From Panopea generosa (taxonomy: Eukaryota > Mollusca > Bivalvia > Adapedonta > Hiatellidae), in assembly GCA_029582155.1 (NCBI GenBank), contig CM055907.1, positions 27,736,932 to 27,800,931 on the forward strand: a stretch of 64,000 nt of DNA, given 5' to 3'. Below, piece after piece: positions 49,501 through 61,500 of this stretch (the stretch's first letter is position 1; each line of letters opens with the position of its first letter). Under the pieces are notes generated by a model, which saw nothing but the letters and a program-made list of their open reading frames with translations, did not search any database and was not told where the DNA came from. Both the position numbers and the translations under genes were made by a program.

Positions 49501-52500
49501 TCTTAGCTGCACAAAAGAGATAATAAATAAGTAAACTGCTATACCAGACTTAAAATTATTTAATTAAATTGATGAAATTCCACTATTTTTGTGTGTATAT
49601 TTCTTCAATTTACAGAACAGTATTCTATAGTGTTTCCCTAAAAAAACAACAAGGGCTTTTTGAAAATGTTTTTTTCCAGACAAAACTGGTGGGGATTGTT
49701 TATTAGGGGGAATATGGTAAATCCAATATTTCACATTTCACAGGGTTAAATATACTTTGTACACATCTAATCACAGTACATGTATACCAAACATGGTGAA
49801 AAATGATTAGATTAAAAAATGATGTGTTTTTTTCAGAACCTAAATATATTATGATTGTTCAGTGATTGCACATCATCCCAATGAACAAACAACAATCTGC
49901 AGGAGGAATAAGAACTGATGAAAATCACTTCTAATTGCCTGAAATTGTTTAAACAAAAGTGAAGATGTATGTTTACATTTCTTGTTTGCTTACATTTATT
50001 TTTTTATTCTCAAACATAAATTTTATCCAAAATAAAATATGTAACTGACTTGAGGCAATATTTGCAGGAGTAATCACTGACATAAACTTTCTATACTTTA
50101 AAAAAAAAAAAAATTGTCATCAAAAGCCCTTGTTTGTATTTTTTTAATGAAAAAAATGAAAAAATGATGGACATCCTGTTGACACAATCATTCTTAAAAT
50201 ACAAATACTTATGTTTCTAATCTTCATCCTACCTCTAACTAAATCAAATTCTGGAGTGGCATGAAGTTTCATTGGCCATGGAAAATTTCGGATTCATACA
50301 AATGAAACTAGGCATAACCACCATCCTACCCCATGTAATTTGTACACTTTCTCATAAAGTGTTTGGACAAAACTGGGGACTCAAACCCACAGTGGATGTG
50401 AGAGGTAAGTGAGAGGTAAGTGTTCTTTGTTTATTCTTATTTATTTAATTGTGAAGAACTGCTCTCGAGTCCAATTTCTGGTTAAAACCAGTACTACCGT
50501 AAGTGCTGTTTTTTAGAGGCATCAGGTCGAATTGGCAATCAAACGAGCCACTTCTGGTGAGAGCAGCCAACTATCTATCCACTACATGAGAACTCAGCTT
50601 TTGTTGTTGAGTGCTCTTATGACTGCACCAGGCAACCACCTGACCATAACCGACGATGTGTGGAACACAAATTGTTTGCAGATGAAAAGAATCCTCATTG
50701 TAAGTTGAAATCAATATCAACTAATTTGTAATGTTCATTAGGTATCAAAGTATCATTATTATTATCAAATCACTCAGTCTAAAAATATCCCAAATAACCC
50801 AATCACAAACAATACAGTAATTATAGTACAAGTGTTCAAATGTTCATTAGAAACAAATCAGTACAAACAGTCCCATACATATCAACATATATGTGCCCAA
50901 CAATGTTATGATGCTATATGGGTCACCTTGGTTAAACATGGCTATTATATGATTTACAGGTTATTTAATATATATGTGTGTGTGTATATATATATATCTA
51001 TATAATTATGTATTATGTTACATAAACAACACTTAGTTAACAAGGTAAGTATGTATTATACATTTTTTTAAGTTACCAATATAAAAAATCTAAAAAATCT
51101 CATAAGCTTTACATTGTCATAAAAACATAATTATTTTTGTTACTTTTTTTCCTTTCTGGAATTTTTTTTCATTAATCAACCATTGAGTTAAATATTTTAT
51201 TAAAGTCAAAAATTAAAATTATTCAAATTGTGCAATAAGCTGACTGTGCTATTAATATTTCAAATTATTCCCAAAATACCCTGCTACCTTTTAAAGGAAG
51301 TATATGAGGAAAGGTGACTATAAATGTCTTAAAGATATAACTCATTTTTAAAAAGGATAAAAGGCATCCAATTACCATTAATAAATAAAATCCAAATGTT
51401 TTGGTATGTCAAATCCATCAAAACAGGACAAAATCGATTATTAAATTGTAATGATAAACTTGAAACAAAATCTCCGTTCTAAAATTATACAGCACTTCAA
51501 TACTGCTTAACTACCTTTATATCATCATGAACTCTTTCTAAGACAAAATATTTTTTTATTACAGACTAACCTGTATAACGGATCAAATTTAAATCAAAAT
51601 GAAATCATGTGACTCATGTATTACATCACAAAAAATGTTGCAATTTCAAGCAGGAAATCTATTTCAGGGTAACCTAGGTGCATGGCCGTATTAGGAAATA
51701 TTATTTTGGCATGTTTAAGATATCCTTTTGGCAATTCGAGTCAGTGAGTATATATGCGCATGATACATATTGACAAAAAAAATGTTTTTTGTCAATTCTA
51801 AAATTCCCTTTAAGACAGAATAACAGGAAAAATCTCTATAATGTCTTAAAAGGTAAGAAAATAAATAAAATTGATACAAAACATCTCATTATCAATTATT
51901 GAAATGATGTGGTATTTTGAATCAACAAAATAATGAAAAAAAAGATATTTTAATCAAAACAGTGAAATTGAAAGGAAATCCACATTCTAAAAATTGATAT
52001 TGGGCAAATACTGATTGACAACCTTCAAACTCTTCCTAAGATGAAACAAATTCTACCATATGTAACCAATATGACAGACCAAACTGAAATGAAAATGAAA
52101 ATATGTGACTCATTTGATATGTTCCAAAATACTTCGCAATTTTATTAGTGAAATATATTTTAGTCTTGCACATAGGCGAAGTTAGGAAATCCCTGTTCAA
52201 TTTGTTAATTTGGCATGTTTAAATAGATACCTTTAAGACTATATGGGACCAATGAGTATATATATATAAGCATATATTGGATTAAAAACATTTTTGGCAA
52301 TTTTATATTTTATTTTTTTTTAAAAATCCTGATATACTTCCTTTTAACACAAACATAAGACTCCTCGAACAAATAATTTCCTTATAAGAACTAAGAAACA
52401 CATTCAGTTTCAAAGCTTAACATAATTCCCAAACATCCCATTTCCAAGGCAGTGTAACACATGTAAACATAGGAACAGTATTAGCAGAAATAATTCAATA

Positions 52501-55500
52501 GTAACAATTTATAATTTAATTAAGTCATCATTAATATCTTCATGTCATTTCTGTTTTAATGTACTTTACTTGATCATTTTTGTTTCTTTCAATCATGCTT
52601 CACTCATGAACTGTTACTAATATTTCATTCGATCACTAATCTTTCTTTCGTTAACTCTTAAACGTGTCACTTTTCTTTCTTTCATTTTTGTTCCTATCAC
52701 TCATATGAGGAACTTTCACCCATTGGCATTATCATTTATTTTTGGTCCTGTCACTTATGTTCTATCAGTTTTGTCCCTGTAGCTTGTATTATTTTACTCT
52801 TTGGTCCTGTCTCTTATGTTTCTTTCATTTTTGTCCCAGTAGCTTGTTTTATTTTAATCTCTGGTCGTGTCTCTTATGTTTCTTTCATTTTTGTACAAAC
52901 CCTGTAGCTTGTATTATTTTACTCTCTGGTCCTGCCACTAATGTTTCTTTCATTTTTGTCCCAGTAGCTTGTGTTATTTTACTCTCTGGTCCTGTCACTA
53001 ATGTTTCGTTCATTTTTGTCCCAGTAGCTGATGTTATTTTACTCTCTGGTCCTGTCACTAATGTTTCTTTCATTTTTGTCCCTGTGGCTTGTGTTATTTT
53101 ACTCTTTGGTCCTGTAATTTATCTTCATTTCAATTTTATCCCTGTGGCTTGTATTATTTACTCTTTGGTCCTGTCATTTACCTTCCTTTGTTCTTTTTCA
53201 CTCACCCTTCTATCACCAGGCAAGTGTTTCTTTCACTTGTTATTCTGTTACATCAACTCTTGTTTCTGTCACTCCTGATCTTTTAACTCATGTCCAATCT
53301 ATGTGTTCTCTTTTGCTCAAGGTTCTCTTGTGTTCTCTTTTGCTCAAGGTTCTCTTGTGTTCTCTTTCAAGCTTGTTCAGACTCTTGTTCCCTTTCACTC
53401 TTGGTCTCTCACTTTGGTATGTCACTTGTATTCTCTAACATTCAATAGTCCTTGAACTATTTCTCTCTTTCTAGTAATCATTCAACTCTTGTACCTGTCA
53501 CTTATGTGATCTATTCTTTAATTTTATTTCATTTTTAACATTTTATCCTTCAAATCATTTCATTTCAAATATTTTATCCTTCAAGACCATTTTAATTCAG
53601 ATACTGAATCCTTTAAAGTTTATTTCATTCAACTATTTTATCCTTCAAGATTTTTACATTCCTAATATTCTATCCTCATTTGAAGTTCACTTCAAACTTT
53701 TTTTTATTTTAAGAGTGAATATTATTTACCCGTTTCTTTTCTCCAGTTCTTTTATCATCAAATTATTCACATCTGCACCTATCACCCTTGTTCTAAACAT
53801 ACACTTATGTTTAAATAGTACATGTATACTGCAGTTTGTTTTTTAATCATTTTTTACAACAGAACAACAAAACATTGTTATGACATTTGTTAATGTTATT
53901 GACTGGCTCCATATGTCCATAGCTGCTACAACTGCGCAATGTAATTATATATGAAAAGCAATACCATTTGTATTTATAGGATTTGTACATATAAATAAGC
54001 CTTCAAGAATAAAATGACATAAATATCCATCCAAATCATACACAATCAGACAATACCATTATTGCATGTTTTGATGGTTGATTTCTGTGTGTATTACAGG
54101 TATTTATATATGTTTTGTTACAGGGAATGTAGAAGACTTACTTGTCGTGCAGGACTAGTGACGGATTTGACATACCGGTACTCGCCCTTATAAAAACAAG
54201 ATAACTTTGACCATTTTCATTAATTAATATTTTAAAACTTCTATTACTGACACTTTATGCGAAAAAAACTAGTGGAGTCTGTAAATACAATTTTGCATTT
54301 GAAAAAAACAAAAAAACATCCAAATTTGTAGACTGCTTAACACTTATTTATTGAAGGTGAACAGCAAAGTTAACACAGTTTTATTCGTCTCCTAGCAACG
54401 TGCGCCTGTTGATCATGATTTGTAAAGCATCTAGTAATTCAGATGTTTTTTTTTGGCAATTTCTAGATCCAAAATATTTGATTCCACAAAACAAATTTGC
54501 ATTTTGAAATAATTATGCAGCATAAAACGTATTTATTCTGTCAAACTTGCATTTTCTATTTCTTACTCGCCCACATTGAATCTTCAATTCACCAATGCTA
54601 GCGGACAAGTGGAATTTTACACCCCTGAATGGTATTTTGATTGTAGTTAAATATAAATTTATGATGATTTCATTAATCTACGATGTATTAAAGCAAGGTT
54701 TTTTTCTTCTTCTTTCAGTTATTTTCATGAACAAAGTGCTTTGTTCTCAGACACATTGATTTCTGTACTTATTTGTTGGATATTTTGATGTGTTTTGTTT
54801 GCTGAGGATATATGAAACATACCAAATACTTATGGCAATTTCAATTAATTCAGGAAGTTTTGATCGATTCAAAATTGTCTTGTCAAAAATAGTGCTACTT
54901 TTTTATAACTGCTCCTTATTGTGTATTTATTGTTTAAATGACCGATGTTATTTTATACTGGTTTATGTAATTCTGTAGTACGCAAATATTTGCATTTCAT
55001 TATTGGATGAATAGTGTAATGCTTTTACAAACTATTGATTGTGTTGTTTTTGTATGTATTTGATGGACTATTTACATCATTACACATTGGCTTATTTATA
55101 GTAATTATGTACAAAATGTTCTCACGCATGCATATAAAATATCTGTATTACATGCACATATTGGACTTCACTTACAGGTGACGAGCTATCATACGAGGGA
55201 CTGACATACACGGCGCTCGGTGTCCTAAATGAGGGCTTAGGGGACACCACGGGCCGGGCTATATCAGACCTACTCCGGTTGTGTATTATGTACTGCGATC
55301 TCTGAAATCATATGGGCACATCACAGATGACTGAGGTAACAAACAAAATGGTGCATACATATTCTACATGCATAGGAGTAGTATTAGGCGTTCACTGATG
55401 ATAAGCTCTTATAAAATACAAACAGTAAAGTCATTCACATAACATAAAAAACACTGGAACATACATGTACATAATGATACCATAAATCATTCTAAATAAT

Positions 55501-58500
55501 ATTTCTTTCATTTGTTAACTAGAGCATCGATAGTTTCCATTGATAATGCTATTTACATCACTGGTACAAAATATCTAAATATAATAAAAGCTGTTTGAAT
55601 ACAGCATGATTCGAATATATGTTCAATCCATCAGAGAACTGCAATTAATATGACATCAGAATAACAGGAGGCATTTTCCTACATTTTTTCCTATAACAAT
55701 CCAACCAAGTTTTGAATATTTGACTGATTTTCCATGAAGATTTATCTCAGAATCAATAGAAGACATTGTCTCTCTCAAATATATCTCCATGTTAAGTTTC
55801 ATGATGACTGTAATACAGCCTAACTGAGTCATAAGTGTTTGTAGAAGTTTACCTGTGCAATCACACAGTGACTAATGGCAACATTAATGCAATGCAGTAG
55901 TTAGAAAAACACTTTATATTCTTCAACTGTAACATTTAATTTTAGTTTTTAACATTAATCATATTTAAAAACACAGATATAAATATTTAATAGTGCCTAC
56001 ACCTTTCTTCGTTTTTTACTGACATTAAATGACATACATGTACTAATGTATACCATGTAAAGCATGGTAAAAGCATGTTTGGTAAAACCATTGTAAAACT
56101 GAGTCCCCAAGTGACTTGTTCATACAAGTGTAAAACATTATGTACAGCTATCATGTTTGCCATTTTATACTTTTATTAATTTTACCTCACCTTCCACACA
56201 CTAACACATTTGTTAAACACAAAAATTACTGGTGTATTTTACATTGAAGTTCTTTGACAAGTCACGTTTCAAGTATTCTTGGATAAAACCAGTACCTAGT
56301 AGATAATGTGTCTTGCTAAGGACCACCACACATGGCTGTAGTTGGGGACTGAACCCGCGACCCTTGGATCCTGAGTTTGGTACATATAAGCATGCTTTGC
56401 TGTTTTTTCACCCCCTAAAACTCTCCATCCCTTATATGTGTTTATCCACAAATATAACAATATCATTTCCAGTTTTAATTTGATAATACTGCTATATACA
56501 TAAAAGATTCAAATGTAATTGCTACAAATGGCAACATTTTGCATGTTTTTGTAGAACACAAACTTAAGTTTTATCTACATTCAAGTTCTGTGAAGCTTTC
56601 TCTGCTTTTAATTATTAAATAATTCCAAGAATTTTATTATACTTCTGAGATTCTTCTCTTCTTAACAGCAGCACCATACAATGGTTTTACCAAATATTCT
56701 ATTCAAATGCAAAACATATTACTGGAAGTCAAAGAATTCTTTCATTACATTTGAGCCTAAAACTAATATTCTTTTCAAACAGTTCAAACATAACTAGCCT
56801 AATGTTAGGAAGCCATTTTGTTTCTGTGCCCAAATCCAGTGTGAGAAGTACACTCTGTAATATTCAGACTTGTGATACGTTCTTGGTTATATATGTTTAC
56901 ATGAATGTTTGTAAGACATTGACATCTAATAGAACTACATGGCAGAAGCAAAGCATAGCCATAATTTTACAACTAAGTTGTGTTGTGCTGTGCATGGTGT
57001 CTAATCATGGGATGTGCATATACCACTGGCATGTCCAGTGTTAGCACGACAGTACAGTACTCATTGTAAGACAGGTGATTAAAGGAAAAGAAAATTCAGA
57101 CTATGTGTTTGTTTTTAGTAAATGAAATCAACTTCTGTATTACTTAAAACAAATCTGTATAAAATGACAGGCATTCTTTAAAATAAATAAAATGTGAAAA
57201 CGTAACCATTAAAAAAAAATTGTATATATATGCATGAAACAGTAATGCAATATTTATGTATCGCTTAACTTACTTACAAAAACTGCTTGATGTTAAATTT
57301 TTGGAACTTGTGTTTTTATGATTGTTTTATATAAACTGAAATGCACATTAATGATTGATGTACCTTGTAAACTGGGTCTTAATGTGACTCTAATGTCTGA
57401 TCTTAAGACAGCAGGTATAGTACAGTTGTAACATTTACTCTTAATCATATAATTGTAGTATATTTAATTATCAACTCTATGCTAATAGTACATATCCTCT
57501 TGATATTGATTGTAGATTACTGCAAAAATACTGACAGAACATACCACCTAAATACTGACAGAATAAATCACCTAAATACTGACAGAATAAATCACCTAAA
57601 TACTGACAGAATATATATTACATAAAAAGTGCCAGAATATATCACCTAAAAAATGACAGAATATATATAACATAAATACTGACAGAATATACCACCTTAA
57701 AACTGACAGAATATTTTACCTACCAGTAAATATTGACAGAATATATAACCTAAATACTGACAGACTATATAACCTAAATACTGACAGAATATATCACCTA
57801 AATACTTAAAATTCATATCACCTAAATACTGAATTCATATCACCTAAATACTGACACAGTATGCTCATAAACAGAAGGGCCTGTCTGGGGTTGGGGGATT
57901 TTGTCAAAATACTAAAACAATCTCCAACTAAGGCATATTCTCTATATTTACTAAAGCAATCTCCAACTAATCTTCATTCTCTATTTACTAAATCAATCTC
58001 CAACTAATCTTCATTCTCTATATACTAAAACAATCTACATTCTCTCTTTCTAGATTTACTAAAACAATCTCCAACTAGGCATATTCTCTATATTTACTAA
58101 AACAATCTCCAACTAGGCATATTCTCTATATTTACTAAAACAATCTCCAACTAGGCATATTCTCTATACATGTATTTACTAAAACAATCTCCAACTAATC
58201 TAATCTACATTTTCTATTAACTAAAACAGTCTCAAGCTAATCTTCATTCTCTAGTTCTAGATTGACTAAACAATCCCCAACTAGGCATATTCTCTATATT
58301 TACTTAAACAATCTCCAACTAGTCTACATTTTCTATTTACTAAAACAATCTCCAACTTTTCTACATTCTCTAACCACCAAATCTCCAACTGAGCTACATT
58401 ATATATTTCTATATTTATTAAAAACAATCTTCAACTAAGCTTTATTTTCTATATTTATTATACATCAATCTCCGACTAACTTAAAGGTATTTTTCCCATA

Positions 58501-61500
58501 TTACTAACACCTAATCTTCAAATAAGCTATATTTTCCATATTTATAATCACCAATCTCCAACTAAGTTTAATTTTCCATATTTACTAAAAACAACTACAT
58601 TCTCTAGTTCTATATATACTAAAAATAATCTACATTCTCTATTTTTACACATAGAAAGCAGACAGAATTTAAAACCCGAAGTAACGTAGAAGTGTAGACC
58701 CAGCCACAAGTATGGAGCATAGGAGGGCATGTAGGGAGTACTGGAGTACTCTGCCCGAGATAGGAGAATACATTAAGCAGATACTCAGACAACAATGCTG
58801 ATAGGTTAAGAAGTAAATAAAGGATATTGCAAGCATTTAATTGGTTAACTAGCTCTGGCCCTTTTCTTGGTAATGAAGCATCTCATAGGGGTTAATTCAG
58901 TGACCAACTTACAGGGTCCGGTTTTGACATGTCATTGAGAGACGGGGCCGAGCCCGATCTAGAGTGAATGATGGGTCCCAGTTGTGGCCCAGCATGTCGT
59001 GCAGACTATAGCGGCATAGAAAGAGGACGGTTAGAAATATCATTTAAATACAACAATAAAATTGATTAAATATGCATTACAAGTCCAAGAGGACAAAATG
59101 TATGAATGCTCTACTGATAAACATAAAGTATGAAGTGATCCACTAAATAGTGATTTAATCTACACGCGCTTATTGAGCTGGATTGCAAGTAAACTGAGAG
59201 CCTTTACCACAGCTCTCAAGTTCAATTTCTGGCCAGACCAGTACCGGATGTTGTTATGTGAGGCAGCTGGTCCCAGCTTAGGATCAAACCTACAACATCC
59301 AGCATGAGCAGCCAATACCAACTCACCAGGATTATATGACTTGTTACTTGGGGTAAAAGGTACACCTTAAGAATGAATGCTGATATTTCTTAAAAGGTAA
59401 AAAAAAAATTGTACCAGCACAGAAATGTGGATGAGCCAGAAATTAGATATGCACAAACCAGCATTGCTTTTGCAGCAATGTTGCTTTACTGTTTAAATAG
59501 CAAAATACAAAATTACACACCTGGTAAAGGTTGATCATGACAGCATGTATGAAATATCTTATTAAAAACAAACAACACACCATCGCAAAAGCTCAGACAA
59601 CCTTTGAATGTCAGAGCTACAATCAAGACAAACTTCAAAACTGTAAAGCAAGAGGTCAATATGAGTCAGTGTCGTTCATCTAAGAAAAGTAATAAATTTG
59701 AATACAGAATTAAGTTTATGGAATTTGAAAAGCATAGTAGGATTATAACTTTAGTATGTATATGTTTCACATTAAAAGTTTATCATATTGATAATAAATC
59801 TAATAAATTTTGGTTTATATAAAATGTGTTGTTTTTTTTAACTTATGAGCAATTTTCTGTTTTGGGGCATTCTTTTTTAACTTATGAGCAATTTTCTGTT
59901 TTGGGGCATTTTATCATTGAAAATCTGTTAATTACTAAGAAAAATTGTATAAAACAGAGCTTCAATCGTTAAAAATCATTTTGCCTAATGTGGCTTGAAT
60001 GAAGATCAATAAGCAAAAAATAGCATTGTTTAAATTTATCTTTAACTAGGGAAAGTATGTGAAATTTAAAGTTCGCAAGATGTTGATTGAGATTCATTTT
60101 GTTAAATTATTACCAACGTTGCAATATACATGTAGTTTGAGGTGACAATGAACATCTGAAATGGTGTCTAACACTTCGGCAATGTACAGATGACGATGGA
60201 CAAATGCATTATGGTATGAGCCAAGCTAAGCCAAAAAATAAGCCTTGGCAATATAACACTTATATAACAAAGACTTGCATTGTATTGTAATGAATGATGG
60301 TATCTAGACTATCAGGTGGCAATACAACAGATATATACGTGAAGTGTAAAATATTACTTATCTCACCAATATGGAGGGATGGGACAACATTCAGTCACTT
60401 TACCATTATACCCATTCATTTAGTAATCTAATACATAGCTACATACCCGTCCAATGTGCATTCTACTCAATCATTCATTTAAGAAACACATTCACCAGAC
60501 AGATTTTTAACTAAAAGACCACTGCAAGACATCATAACTGTAAAATGCTTATTAATGTTTCCAATAATGTTCACACACATTTTTTATATTGGGTTTCAAG
60601 TAGGTTTTTTTTTTGAAGCTCATATAGTATTAGAGTCAGGCGAACAAAAAAACAGCACACCTGGACAATACAGAGTGAAATACCAGGGTACAGATAACTG
60701 AATGGTATACTTACTGGATTATACGCTTGTGGGGCTGCCCTAGAGTCCGCCCGTGGGTCCGACTGCTGCGGCTGCTGTATATTTTGCATGCTGCTGGGTC
60801 TTGACACCGGGATGGGTTCAGGGGCCACATGCTGAGGCCGATGCTGAGGGGGCCCTGCGGGGTGGGACTGTACAGAAGGGGGTGGGGCATGCTGCAAACA
60901 ACCATCACAAAACAGGGTCAATACAAAAAGCAATATAGAAAATGCTAATATTAGAAGACAAAAGCATTAGAAAGTGAATAACAACATTTAGAAACAGTTT
61001 CCAGAATGACAGATCAGTGACATCCTTTAATCTTTATACCCAGATAACATGGTGAACAAAGTGCATTACAAACAAGTAAAACATTACTAACAATATATGC
61101 CATGTATAATCATCATCCTACAATCAATAGTACACAACATTTTTTTTCAATATTAAGCACCATTTTCATGCCATCAACATTCTGTTAACCTACCCACTCT
61201 TTCCTGGGATCCTAGAAGTGAGACGAATGTCACTGATAGGCAGTGTTATATAGCGTTGTATATCAGTCATCACAGTGACTGGCCGTGCAGAGATCTGAAC
61301 ACACTACCCATGGACTGATAGTCATACGCACTACTTATACAGACTGAGTTAATCAGGCCAACAGAACATAATGGTAGTTCATTATAGTTTAAAATATACT
61401 GTTGAAAGTGCACAAGCAGATTTCCCCCTAAAAATATTCTTTATGATTCTAGATCAAGTCAGTGGATGATTTCCTCAACATCTCTATATTAAAGCACCTT

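Noticed and set aside
52742-53278. 178-codon plus-strand frame, hydrophobic
   Set aside because: Translation of the 60-bp array inside an intron of a minus-strand gene; also open on the other strand for the same reason.
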